Positions 7,535 to 15,840 of a stretch of 64,000 bases of DNA are shown here, one piece after another (positions within the stretch are counted from its first letter, which is position 1; every line of letters begins with the position of its first letter). Where the stretch lies: NCBI GenBank assembly GCA_022072085.1, contig JAJVII010000045.1:1-64000 (forward strand). Reading direction: 5' to 3'. This DNA comes from Phycisphaerae bacterium. GTDB lineage: Bacteria; Planctomycetota; Phycisphaerae; JAJVII01. The notes under the pieces were generated by a model. That model saw only the letters and a list, made by a program, of their open reading frames with translations. It was not told the DNA's origin and did no database searches. The position numbers were made by a program, and so were the translations under genes.

Positions 7535-7629
7535 AGGGGACCGGGAGCGGCTCAAGTTTTTCCCGCCGCCTGGCCGATACTTGGCAATCCGGAACCGGTT
7601 CCATTCACCCCAAGCTCGAGGAGTGAGCT

Positions 7630-7833
7630 ATGAAGCGCGAGATGATGTATGTCTGTGTGGAAACAGACAAGGACGGCTGCATCGAGATCAGCCAGTATCA
7701 GGAAGAGGAAGAGGGGCGCGACGTGATCACGTTGATCCCCGAGCAGATCGACATCGTGGTCAAGTGGCTCCAGGACTGCAAGAAGGACGCCATGGTGGGC
7801 CACAACCGACCCATGGCGGCCGCCACCGCCTGA
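7630..7833 (+). CDS. Small acidic protein, unknown
   Basis: A 67-residue protein with a good ribosome site (gaggagtgagct) ahead of the ATG. It has an N-terminal strand-rich part with an acidic patch (QYQEEEEGRD) and a helix ITLIPEQIDIVVKWLQDCKKD. I do not recognise the family. It lies 95 bases after the AAA ATPase on the same strand and is followed by a terminator-like hairpin, so it may be the last gene of that transcript. Confidence 0.65.
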   Translation: MKREMMYVCVETDKDGCIEISQYQEEEEGRDVITLIPEQIDIVVKWLQDCKKDAMVGHNRPMAAATA

Positions 7834-7870
7834 GCGGCGCAGCCGAGAAACGCCCATCGCCCGACGGCCG

Positions 7871-7900
7871 GAACGCCTGCGCCGCCGGGCGTTCTTCTGT
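7871..7900 (+). terminator. Rho-independent terminator-like hairpin
   Basis: Stem GAACGCC (7871-7877) pairs with GGCGTTC (7888-7894) around a 10-base loop and is followed by TTCTGT. It closes the kinase/ESCRT-like/AAA run before the next gene. Confidence 0.6.
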
Positions 7901-8053
7901 ACGGACCGCCGGTGCAGCACGATGGCGCGGAGGCCCGGGTTGCGGAAGCGGTCGGCTTCATCCCGCTCTTGACCCGGGCATCCGGGCCGGTATCCTCGGA
8001 GCCTCATGGACCTCGGCGACCGAACGCTCGAACTCCTCAACGGCGGACATGAC

Positions 8054-9097
8054 ATGACCTCTCGCGAACGCTGGCTGGCTGTGCTCAGAGGGCAGACCCC
8101 CGACTTCGTCCCCACCGACTACTGGGCGACGGAGGAGGTGACCGAGCGGCTGCTGAAGGACTTGGGCTGCTCCGACGAAATGGCGCTGTGGAAGAAGCTG
8201 GGCGTGGACCGCAAGCTTGGCTTCGGCCCGCGCTACGTCGGTCCCGACCGCGGCGGGCGCGACACGTGGGGCCTCGCCCGCGTCGTCAAGAGCTACGGCC
8301 AGGGGCTGGGGACATACGCCGAAGTCGTCGAGCACCCGCTGGCGTCGGCGACGACGGTCGAGCAGATCGACGCCTACCCCGGCTGGCCGGACCCTGACGA
8401 CTACGACGTCGCCGATCTGCCGGGCCGCATCGACCGGTTCCGCGACTGGCCCATCCACGTCGGCGGCTACGAACCGTTCCTGACCGTCTGCCACCTGCGT
8501 GGCCAGGAGCAGGCGATGATGGATCTGGTCATGGCGCCCGAACTGGTGGACGCGATGATGGGCCACATCTTCGACTTCTGGTACACGCTCAACCAGCGAT
8601 GCTTCGAGGCCGTCGGCCCCGACGTCATCACGACGACCTACGTGGCCGAGGACCTGGGCACGCAGGAATCGCTGCTGATGAGCGAAGCGCTGGTGGACCG
8701 GTTCATTCGGCCGAAGATGAGGAAGATGTGCGAGTTGGCCCACCAGTTCGGGGTCTTCGCGTTCCACCACAGCGACGGCGCGGTCCGCCCGCTGATCGCG
8801 GGCATGATCGACGTCGGGATCGACATCCTCAACCCGATCCAGTGGCGCTGCCGCGGGATGGACCGCCGCGGGCTGATGGCCGACTTCGGCGACCGGCTGG
8901 TCTTTCACGGCGCGGTGGACAACCAGCACACGCTGCCGTTCGGCTCAGCCGACGACGTGCGGACCGAGGTGGCGGAGAACATCGCCATCTTCGGCAACCG
9001 CTACATCTGCGCACCATGCCACAACATCCAGCCCAACACGCCGACGGAAAACATCGTTGCCCTCTACGAGGCGGCCCGCGAGGCGGGGAAGTTCTGA
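8054..9097 (+). CDS. Uroporphyrinogen decarboxylase family protein
   Basis: 347 residues from the ATG at 8054 (MTSRERWLAVLRGQ); an in-frame start 16 codons upstream is less likely. The sequence follows the URO-D/methyltransferase TIM-barrel fold: N-terminal RERWLAVLRGQTPDFVPTDYW, a central Gly-Tyr-Glu-Pro segment, FHHSDGAVRPLI and the C-terminal YICAPCHNIQPNTPTENIVALYE. The last His/Cys-containing segment resembles the zinc-binding region of corrinoid or CoM methyltransferases in this superfamily rather than haem-biosynthesis HemE. It is an isolated gene, so the substrate cannot be named. Confidence 0.8.
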   Translation: MTSRERWLAVLRGQTPDFVPTDYWATEEVTERLLKDLGCSDEMALWKKLGVDRKLGFGPRYVGPDRGGRDTWGLARVVKSYGQGLGTYAEVVEHPLASATTVEQIDAYPGWPDPDDYDVADLPGRIDRFRDWPIHVGGYEPFLTVCHLRGQEQAMMDLVMAPELVDAMMGHIFDFWYTLNQRCFEAVGPDVITTTYVAEDLGTQESLLMSEALVDRFIRPKMRKMCELAHQFGVFAFHHSDGAVRPLIAGMIDVGIDILNPIQWRCRGMDRRGLMADFGDRLVFHGAVDNQHTLPFGSADDVRTEVAENIAIFGNRYICAPCHNIQPNTPTENIVALYEAAREAGKF

Positions 9098-9119
9098 AAG
9101 ACGCCGGTGCGGCGGGGAA

Positions 9120-10022
9120 TCAGGCGGCCACGGTTACGCGGTTTCGGCCGGCGGCCTTGCTGCGATAGAGGTGTTCGTCGGCTTCGTCGATCATATCGGT
9201 TATGGACAGGCCGGGGCGGATCAGGGCGGCGCCGGCCGAGAGCGTGACGTTGATCGGCTGACCGTCGCGGACGACGTAGGAGTCGGCGGCGAGGAACCGC
9301 AGCCGTTCGCCCACCTCGGCCAGGACCTTGACGTTGTCGACCGCGACGATGGCCAGGAACTCCTCGCCGCCCCATCGGCCAATGACGTCGCCCGGGCGAA
9401 CGCCCTCGACGAGGCTGCGGGCGACGGTCTGAAGGACCACGTCGCCGGTGCTGTGGCCGAAGCGGTCGTTGACCTGCTTGAAGTGATCCACGTCCATCAT
9501 GAGCAGCCCGAAAGGCCAGCCGCCGTGCTCGAACTCCGACTGGGCGGTCCGCAGCTTCTGGTTGAGGAAATGGCGGTTGGGCAGCCGCGTCAGCTCGTCG
9601 AGCATGGAGAGGGTCCGCATGCGTTCAAGCTGGCGGTGCAGATCGATGCGGCGGGAGGCGTCGCTGAAGATCTGGACGGCGCCGATCACCTGGCCGTGTT
9701 CGTTGAACATTGGCGAGATATGCACGTCCACCGTCAGCCGAAACCCCGCCTTGTGGTGCAGGCAGACGCAGGCCGACCGGTTGCGGCCGTCCGCGATGGT
9801 CTGGGCCATCGGGCAATGCCCGTTGCAGAGCCGGCCCGTGTCCTGGTCGGAATGCGTAAGGATGTTGTTCTCGCAGCAGGCGCCGATGACCTCGTCGGCG
9901 CTGAACCCGGTGATCTGCTCGGCCCCGCGGTTCCAGTAGGTGATGCGCCTCCGGGGGTCCATGAAGTAGACGCCGTCGGACAACTGATCGAGAATCTTCA
10001 GAAAGAACTCGGAGCGCTGCAT
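9120..10022 (-). CDS. PAS-GGDEF diguanylate cyclase
   Basis: Makes cyclic di-GMP. The start is the ATG at 10022 with a ribosome site (ggagagg), giving 300 residues. The N-terminal PAS domain begins ILDQLSDGVYFMDPRRRITYWN and carries a cysteine/histidine cluster (CCENNILTHSDQ, CNGHCPM, CVCLHH) that could bind a metal or sense redox. The GGDEF domain has DELTRLPNR, the metal-binding MMDVDHFK and the active site RWGGEEF. An RPGD motif five residues before GGEEF is an intact inhibitory I-site, so product feedback is expected. No transmembrane helix is present. It converges with the preceding gene. Confidence 0.92.
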   Translation of the reverse strand: MQRSEFFLKILDQLSDGVYFMDPRRRITYWNRGAEQITGFSADEVIGACCENNILTHSDQDTGRLCNGHCPMAQTIADGRNRSACVCLHHKAGFRLTVDVHISPMFNEHGQVIGAVQIFSDASRRIDLHRQLERMRTLSMLDELTRLPNRHFLNQKLRTAQSEFEHGGWPFGLLMMDVDHFKQVNDRFGHSTGDVVLQTVARSLVEGVRPGDVIGRWGGEEFLAIVAVDNVKVLAEVGERLRFLAADSYVVRDGQPINVTLSAGAALIRPGLSITDMIDEADEHLYRSKAAGRNRVTVAA

Positions 10023-10168
10023 GACGGCCTCTCCAGGTCGAACGAACGGAGCCCCGGCGAGTCCCCGAACCATTCCCGCAATCGTCCTTTCCCGGGCTCG
10101 GGTTCTGCTATTTATTCCTCCGGATGCGGGGCCTGTTCTCATCCCCCGGCCGGCGCGATAGACTAGAA

Positions 10169-10214
10169 GCTGCTTCAAGACCCACGCGATCCCGTGTAGG
10201 TCTTGAAACAGCAT
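10169..10214. repeat. Long inverted repeat in the gap before the SPFH-like gene
   Basis: GCTGCTTCAAGACC (10169-10182) is mirrored by GGTCTTGAAACAGC (10201-10214) with one mismatch, around an 18-base loop that adds further pairs (cacg/cgtg). It lies in the 241-bp divergent gap between the diguanylate cyclase and the SPFH-like gene. It may be an operator or an intergenic palindromic repeat. Confidence 0.6.
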
Positions 10215-10263
10215 CCAAGAGCGTCGTTGCTGGAATCATCCCGGGGAGGCGACGCGGGCGGCC

Positions 10264-12015
10264 ATGTCCGACATACTCAAGCAATTCCTGGGCGACCCGA
10301 ACGGGCTGGCGATCCTGATCCAGCCCGGCGAACTGGGCAAGCGGACCCGCGTGCCGGTGGGCTGCCTGGCCGCCGAGCCGGCCGGCGACGAGGTCGGCGC
10401 GACGCTGGGCGAGGGCGACCGGCTGGATCGCCTCGGCGGGCCGCTGCTGTTCGTCCGCAACCGCGATTGGCCGATCGAGTTCCCTTTCGTCTCGATGGCG
10501 ACGCAGGACCGCTACCGGGCGGCGGCGTCGGTCACGCTGTCGATCCGCCCGCGGACGGCGGCGGTGGAACTGGTCAGCCTGGCGCGGGCGGTCATGGCCG
10601 GTCGCGATCGGCTGACGGCCGCCGACCTGGCCGATTGGCTGGGCGAGCCGCTGGCGGCGGCGCTGCGGGCGGTGGCGGCCGGGGCAAAGCTGGAGCATTT
10701 GGTGGAATCGACCGACGCCGCGAGCCTGGCGGCGGAACTGGCCCGTCGGCTGGCTGAGCCGCTGTTCCGCGCGGGACTGGAACTGGTGCGGGTCGAGCGG
10801 CTGGACTTCGCCAGCGCGGACTACCAGCGCCGGCGGCAGGCTGAGTCGCGGGCGGCGCTCGCCGAGGACCTCGCCCGGCTCAGCGGCCGAGTCGAGGCGA
10901 CGCGCGACGCGGCCCGCACAGCGCAGGTCCGGCGGCTGTCCGAACTGCTGGGCCGGCTTCAGGAACTCGTCGGCCAACTCGAACCCCAAGCCGATCCGCG
11001 CGTCCGGGCCCGCCAGTTGGCCCGGCTGCTGGAGCGGTTCGCGCCCGCGGACCGCGAGGCCTTCGCGGCGGCGACCCCCGCGTTCGACGCGGGGCAGGAG
11101 ACGCGTCGGCCGACGGTGCTGCTGGCGGCTGGGGAGGACGTATATCGCCTCGCGCCCGGCGACGACCTGTGCGAGCCGCTGGCTGGTGCGCAGGAGGCGG
11201 CTGCGACGCTGGGGCCGCTGCGGTCGCTTCGGTTGCAGGACGGCCGACTGCTGTGCGGCGCCCGCGACGGCGTGGCCATCCTGCCGGTCGGTCCGGACGG
11301 GAGCGTCGCCGGTCCGGCGGCGATCTTCCGCCTGCCCCCTTCGCCGCGGCCGCGGCTTGGCGGGGTCAACGCGGCGACGACGGCCGGTGGGTTCCTGCTG
11401 GCGACCCACAGTGAGGTGGGCCTGGTCCGCTGGCCGATGCAGGAGGGCCCCGCTGCCCACGTGCTCTTCGCCGCCTCGCCGGACCACGCGGTCCGGGCGG
11501 TCGGCCCGGGCCTGGGCGGCTGCCTGGTCTTCGCGTGCGACAGAACGCTGTTCGCCCTGCCGGCGGACGCCGAGTCAGCCGACCTGTCGCCGCTGCTGTC
11601 GGTGGCTTCGCCGGTGACGGCCGTCTGCGCCGACCTGGACGCGCTGTGGGTCGGCGAGCAGTCGGGCGGACTGTGGCGGGCGGACGGGCAGGGGGCCGAA
11701 CAGGTCGGCCGACTGGCTGGGCCGATCTGCTCGATCCAGCCGGCGCTGCTGGGCTGCCTGGAGCGGCTGCTCGTCGCGACCGGCCGAGGTGGCCTGGTGC
11801 TCCAGCAGCCCGAGTTGGGTGTCAGCAGTCGCGTCGCCGGCGACGGCCTGGGGGTGCGGGCGGCCTCCTGTGGGGCGGGCTGGACGGTGGCGGTCAGCGA
11901 GGAGCGCGACCGGCTGATGATCTGGCCGCCCGGCGGGATCGGTCTGCTGCCGCGGGTTCTGCGGATGCAGTCGCAGTTTGGGCATTCCATCCAGGACATG
12001 ATACTCGTGGGGTAG
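10264..12015 (+). CDS. SPFH/band-7-like protein with C-terminal propeller-like repeats
   Basis: 583 residues. The N-terminal half resembles an SPFH domain: strands around FVRNRDWPIEFPFVSM and DRYRAAASVTLSIRP, an acidic/helical middle, and GLELVRVERLDFASADYQ (about 172-189). It is followed by a charged helical region with coiled-coil character to about residue 260. The C-terminal 320 residues are repeated beta strands with recurrent Gly-Gly-xx-hydrophobic patterns (GGFLLATHSEVGLVRW, DALWVGEQSGGLWRAD), consistent with a beta-propeller. There is no clear transmembrane helix. SPFH proteins scaffold membrane domains, so its closeness to the ESCRT-like operon is suggestive. The propeller call is by pattern only. 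Confidence 0.6.
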   Translation: MSDILKQFLGDPNGLAILIQPGELGKRTRVPVGCLAAEPAGDEVGATLGEGDRLDRLGGPLLFVRNRDWPIEFPFVSMATQDRYRAAASVTLSIRPRTAAVELVSLARAVMAGRDRLTAADLADWLGEPLAAALRAVAAGAKLEHLVESTDAASLAAELARRLAEPLFRAGLELVRVERLDFASADYQRRRQAESRAALAEDLARLSGRVEATRDAARTAQVRRLSELLGRLQELVGQLEPQADPRVRARQLARLLERFAPADREAFAAATPAFDAGQETRRPTVLLAAGEDVYRLAPGDDLCEPLAGAQEAAATLGPLRSLRLQDGRLLCGARDGVAILPVGPDGSVAGPAAIFRLPPSPRPRLGGVNAATTAGGFLLATHSEVGLVRWPMQEGPAAHVLFAASPDHAVRAVGPGLGGCLVFACDRTLFALPADAESADLSPLLSVASPVTAVCADLDALWVGEQSGGLWRADGQGAEQVGRLAGPICSIQPALLGCLERLLVATGRGGLVLQQPELGVSSRVAGDGLGVRAASCGAGWTVAVSEERDRLMIWPPGGIGLLPRVLRMQSQFGHSIQDMILVG

Positions 12016-12140
12016 AGAGGCGTTCCGGGGCTCATCATGCACGGGCGTTGACGCATGGAGGGCCCACCGCTAAAATTCCTACTAAATTGACAGGTGTTTT
12101 GCCGTCCCGCCCCGGCGGGTATCATCGAAAGGGCAGCCGG

Positions 12141-12590
12141 ATGAGGCTGAGCAAGCGGAGCGAGTATGGTCTGCGGGCCGCGGTGCAGTTGGCGGCCAGC
12201 TACAAGGAGGGCTACCTCCAGACCCGCGAGCTGAGCAGGCGGGAGAACCTGCCGAACAAGTTCCTCGAGTCGATCCTGCGGAGCATGAAGTCGGCCGGCC
12301 TGCTGGTGTCCAAGGTCGGGGCGTCGGGCGGCTATCGGCTGGCCGAGTCCCCCGAGCAGATTTCGCTGGGCGCCCTGCTGCGGTCGCTGGAAGGCCAACT
12401 CGTCAACCCCGAACTGCTGGACCGGCCGCACGACCCAGCCAACACCGAGGCCGGCGCGTTCGCGCTGCACCTGTTGGCGCTGCGGGTGGAGGGGGCGATC
12501 CGCACGGTGATCGACTCGCTCACGCTGGCCGAACTGCTGGACGAATCCCGCAAGGCCCGCGGCGACGCTCACACGATGTTTTACATCTGA
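12141..12590 (+). CDS. Rrf2 family transcriptional regulator
   Basis: 149 residues with the Rrf2 winged helix: MRLSKRSEYGLRAAVQLA, a recognition helix NLPNKFLESILRSMKSAGLLVSK and wing GASGGYRLAESPEQISLGALLRSLEG (shortened here). The three cysteines that bind the Fe-S cluster in IscR and NsrR are absent, so it is more like the CymR/cluster-free type. A ribosome site (gaaaggg) precedes the ATG. It is not next to Fe-S or cysteine genes, so targets are unknown. Confidence 0.9.
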   Translation: MRLSKRSEYGLRAAVQLAASYKEGYLQTRELSRRENLPNKFLESILRSMKSAGLLVSKVGASGGYRLAESPEQISLGALLRSLEGQLVNPELLDRPHDPANTEAGAFALHLLALRVEGAIRTVIDSLTLAELLDESRKARGDAHTMFYI

Positions 12591-12664
12591 TTGGGTTCGC
12601 GTGAAGTCGGTGTTCGGTTCCCACGCCGGCCTGCCGATCCCGCCGCCCGGCTGAGGCTTTCCCC

Positions 12665-12693
12665 TTGCAATCCGGCTGTTGGATTCGCATAGT
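12665..12693 (+). promoter_or_regulatory. Candidate promoter before the outer-membrane protein gene
   Basis: TTGCAA (12665-12670) is followed after 17 bases by CATAGT (12688-12693), in an unusually A+T-rich patch of a 186-bp gap. A short palindromic hairpin (ccagaga/tctctgg) follows near 12702-12724. Weak candidate. Confidence 0.3.
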
Positions 12694-12776
12694 TAAGACC
12701 GATCCAGAGAAGTGGAGATCTCTGGCTCGATGCCGGGCTTGCGTTGAGCTTTTCTTGCGGCCTCCAATTGGAACCG

Positions 12777-14192
12777 ATGACCAGAATCGTCGCGATGCTT
12801 ACGGCCGGACTGGCGATGCTGACGCTCACGGCGACGCTGCCGGCGCAGGATGCGAGCACCTTCGAGCGCCAGCAGCGGCAGTACGAAGAGCGGCTGCGCA
12901 GCCAGCTCGACGTGCACCCGTCGGCCGAGCAGCGGCTGGGCGTGGACTGGGGCGGCTGGCTCAACTTCGCGGTCTCGCTGGCTGAGGACACCGGCGACGA
13001 GCTGCGGACGCTGCGGCGTTACGACCTCTACCTTTGGGGTCGGGCGACGGTCGACCAGGGGCACGAGTTCTACGCCCGCGGGCGGCTGAGCTTCCTGGAC
13101 TTCAACCCCGGCGACGCCCCAGACGGCAACGAGGACGACTGGAACGGTCCCAACGTCGACCGGCTGTACTACCGCTACGACTACCGCAGCCAGATGGTCC
13201 GCAAGGAGAAGCGCGGCGTCGCTCACAACTTCGGCTGGAAGATCGGCCGACAGTACGTGCAGTGGGGCACGGGCCTGGCGCTGTCGCTGCCGATGGACGC
13301 GGTCCAGGTCTGGGGCGAGCTGTACAACCTGGAGGTGACCGGGCTGGGCGGGCACACCATCGCGTCGCAGCCCAACTTCGACCGCTCGATGCCCGTGCGG
13401 TCGCACAACGAGCGGTCGATCTACGGCGTGCAGGTGAAGTACAAGGGCATCCCCAACCACGAGCCGTTCGCGTATTACGTCTGGCAGCAGGACCACACCA
13501 GGGAACGGCCGACCGACCCGGCGCAGGAATACGGCTACGACTCGCAGTACCTCGGGTTCGGAAGCCTCGGCCGGCTCTGCATGCCGGGGCTCTACTACCA
13601 GACCGAACTGGTCTTCGAGCGCGGCCACAGCTACGGCAACGGCGCGACCGACGACCCCGACCGCATCCGGGCAATGGCCTATGACGTGCGGGTCAACTAC
13701 CTGATCCAGGACCCGGTTCACCAGCCCGAGCTGGTGTTCGAGTATCTCTTTGCCACAGGCGACAGTGACCGGTTGGGCAGCCCGACCAACACGGTCGGCG
13801 GCAACCTCGCGGGCACGACGGACCGGGGGTTCAACGGGTTCGGTTTCCGCAACACGGGCATGGCCTACGCCCCGCCGATGACGAACCTGCACATGTTCCG
13901 GCTGGGCGCCAACGTACGCCCGCTGCCCAACTGCAAGATGTTCCATGACATGGTTGTCGGGGCCGACGCGTTCTTCTATCTCAAGGACGAGTCGCGGGCC
14001 GCCGGCGCCGACCCGGCCTCGACGCGCAACAGCTCAAACCTGGGCCAGGAAACCGACGTCTACATGAACTGGCGGATCACCTCCGACCTGCTCCTGACGG
14101 TGCGGTACGGCGTTTTCTTCCCCGGGTCGGCCTACAATGGGACGCGGTCGGCGAGGAACTTCTTCTTCACCGGCCTGTCGTTCAGCTTCTAG
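12777..14192 (+). CDS. Outer-membrane beta-barrel protein
   Basis: 471 residues from the ATG at 12777; a TTG 11 codons upstream is less likely. It has a signal peptide (TRIVAMLTAGLAMLTLTATLPAQ), a short coiled-coil stretch (STFERQQRQYEERLRSQL), then many alternating aromatic strands such as YDLYLWGRATVD and FYARGRLSFLDF. The last strand ends in Phe (FFFTGLSFSF), the recognition signature for the BAM complex. The composition and the GRQYVQWGTGLAL segment resemble alginate-export-type barrels, but the transported substrate cannot be stated. A lipoprotein gene follows within 20 bases. Confidence 0.75.
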   Translation: MTRIVAMLTAGLAMLTLTATLPAQDASTFERQQRQYEERLRSQLDVHPSAEQRLGVDWGGWLNFAVSLAEDTGDELRTLRRYDLYLWGRATVDQGHEFYARGRLSFLDFNPGDAPDGNEDDWNGPNVDRLYYRYDYRSQMVRKEKRGVAHNFGWKIGRQYVQWGTGLALSLPMDAVQVWGELYNLEVTGLGGHTIASQPNFDRSMPVRSHNERSIYGVQVKYKGIPNHEPFAYYVWQQDHTRERPTDPAQEYGYDSQYLGFGSLGRLCMPGLYYQTELVFERGHSYGNGATDDPDRIRAMAYDVRVNYLIQDPVHQPELVFEYLFATGDSDRLGSPTNTVGGNLAGTTDRGFNGFGFRNTGMAYAPPMTNLHMFRLGANVRPLPNCKMFHDMVVGADAFFYLKDESRAAGADPASTRNSSNLGQETDVYMNWRITSDLLLTVRYGVFFPGSAYNGTRSARNFFFTGLSFSF

Positions 14193-14211
14193 CCGCGGGT
14201 GGACCAGACAG

Positions 14212-14808
14212 ATGAAGTCAAGACAACACCCCTCCCGGACGGCGGCGATCGCGGCGGCCCTGGGCGCTGCGCTGCTGACGGCGACTCTGGACGGCTGCAA
14301 TTCGGCCAACTCCGGCGCCGGCCCGTGGCTGGACCGCAGGGATCTGCCGGCTGAGCCGTGGAAGGGCGTCAGCGAAGCCGAGTACTTCAACTACCTCGTC
14401 ATGCAGACCCCGCTGGTCACCGAGGACGACGCCTACCACGCGTTCCTGATCTGGGTCGACGGACGCGACGACGCGACGGGTTTCGGCCGGCGGATCCAGG
14501 TCCTCACCCAGCGCGGCATGATGGACGCCAACTGGGCGCACGCCCCGACCGACTCGCTGACGCACGGACGCCTGGCGGCGATGATCTGCCGGCGATACGA
14601 CCTGCGGACCAGCGTGGCCCTTCGGCTGGTTGGCCCGGTCGAGCGGGCGGCCCGGCGCGAGCTGGAGTATCGCAAGGTGATGGTCCCCGGCGGCGGCGAC
14701 GGGGCGACGATGTCCGGGGCGGAATTCGTGAACATCCTCAAGAAGGCCGATGAACTGCTCGGCCCGCAGGAAAGCGTTGCCACGACCCAGCCGGCGGGAA
14801 TAGAATAG
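14212..14808 (+). CDS. Predicted lipoprotein, unknown
   Basis: 198 residues from the ATG at 14212. A twin-basic N-terminus and hydrophobic helix lead to a lipobox ending LDGC (about residues 26-29). The mature part is helical with no recognised domain (SEAEYFNYLVMQTPLVTEDDAYHAF region, then AAMICRRYDL). It ends ATTQPAGIE, one of several T-T-Q-P motifs in exported proteins of this window. Located between the outer-membrane barrel gene and the FecR-like gene, it is probably part of the same envelope gene set. Confidence 0.75.
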   Translation: MKSRQHPSRTAAIAAALGAALLTATLDGCNSANSGAGPWLDRRDLPAEPWKGVSEAEYFNYLVMQTPLVTEDDAYHAFLIWVDGRDDATGFGRRIQVLTQRGMMDANWAHAPTDSLTHGRLAAMICRRYDLRTSVALRLVGPVERAARRELEYRKVMVPGGGDGATMSGAEFVNILKKADELLGPQESVATTQPAGIE

Positions 14809-14851
14809 ACCCGACAGGGGACGCTGCGGCACGTCACGGGAGCTGTGAGCC

Positions 14852-15805
14852 ATGCGACGACTCGCCATTCTGGCCATCGTAGCGATCGCCCTGCCGACGG
14901 CGTGGGCCCGCGGCGCCGACGACGCCGCAAAGGCCCAGGCCGACGCCCGGCCGCTCAACCAGCCGCCGGCGGCCGCACCCGCCGCCGCTCCCGCGCCCGC
15001 TGCTGTTCCGACCACGCAGCCCGAGGGCGTCCAGATCAAGGCCAAGGTCGTGCAGACGACCGGGTCGGTCATCTACCGTTCCGCCAGCGGCGGCGGCGAA
15101 TTCAAGCCCGTCACCGTCGGAATGGAACTGGGCGGCGACACGCTGATCAGCACCGGCCGAAAGGCCACCGCGCTGCTCCAGTTCGGCGACAACTCGGCTG
15201 TCCTGCTCGAGCAGTTCTCCATCCTGACCATCGAGAAGGTCTACCAGACGCGAGTTGCCGACAAGACCAAGGTGACCACGCGGCTGAAGCTGAACAACGG
15301 CAGCGTGCGGGCCGGCGTGGAGCGCGGAAAGACCGAGAGCGACTTCCAGGTGGCCACGCCCGTCGCGACGCTGTCGGTGCGCGGGACGCTGCCGATCCGC
15401 GTCTACTGGGATCCTGGGACCGGGACGCTCTGGTTCTACCTCGGCTCGCAGGGACAGATCGGCGTGCGCATCGAACCGGGCGCCGAGGGTGGACCGGGCA
15501 AGCTCGTCCTGCTCGACCCCGGCGAGGGAACCAACCAGGATCTGCTGATGGCGATCCTGCTGGCCCAGTTCCAGCAGTATGTGCAGTTGGGCGATCCGTG
15601 GGGCCAGACGCTTCAGGAATACCTCGTCGAGGTCTTCAACCAGAGCGCTCTGGGCAGCTTCGGCGGCGGCAACCCCCTGGATCTCATTCAGCAGATTCTC
15701 AACGACCAGAGGACCATCACCAACAACTCGACCGATGACGACTCCGGCGGCGACGACGCCGAGGGCGACGTGCTGATCGACGACTTCTCGACCGTCAGGC
15801 CCTGA
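14852..15805 (+). CDS. Exported FecR-domain protein
   Basis: 317 residues with a signal peptide (LAILAIVAIALPTAWARGA) and an alanine/proline-rich linker carrying PTTQPEG. A FecR domain follows: GSVIYR...GMELGGDTLISTGRKATALLQFGDNSAVLLEQFS (in part), then LNNGSVRAGV and FQVATPVATLSVRGT. FecR domains occur in periplasmic signalling proteins and in proteins paired with CHASE2 cyclases. The C-terminal 100 residues are helical and end in an acidic tail. The next gene, 36 bases downstream, is such a CHASE2 cyclase, so the two probably form a signalling pair. Confidence 0.85.
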   Translation: MRRLAILAIVAIALPTAWARGADDAAKAQADARPLNQPPAAAPAAAPAPAAVPTTQPEGVQIKAKVVQTTGSVIYRSASGGGEFKPVTVGMELGGDTLISTGRKATALLQFGDNSAVLLEQFSILTIEKVYQTRVADKTKVTTRLKLNNGSVRAGVERGKTESDFQVATPVATLSVRGTLPIRVYWDPGTGTLWFYLGSQGQIGVRIEPGAEGGPGKLVLLDPGEGTNQDLLMAILLAQFQQYVQLGDPWGQTLQEYLVEVFNQSALGSFGGGNPLDLIQQILNDQRTITNNSTDDDSGGDDAEGDVLIDDFSTVRP

Positions 15806-15840
15806 CGCGTTTCGCCCGGTCCTGATGCCCGTCCAATGCA

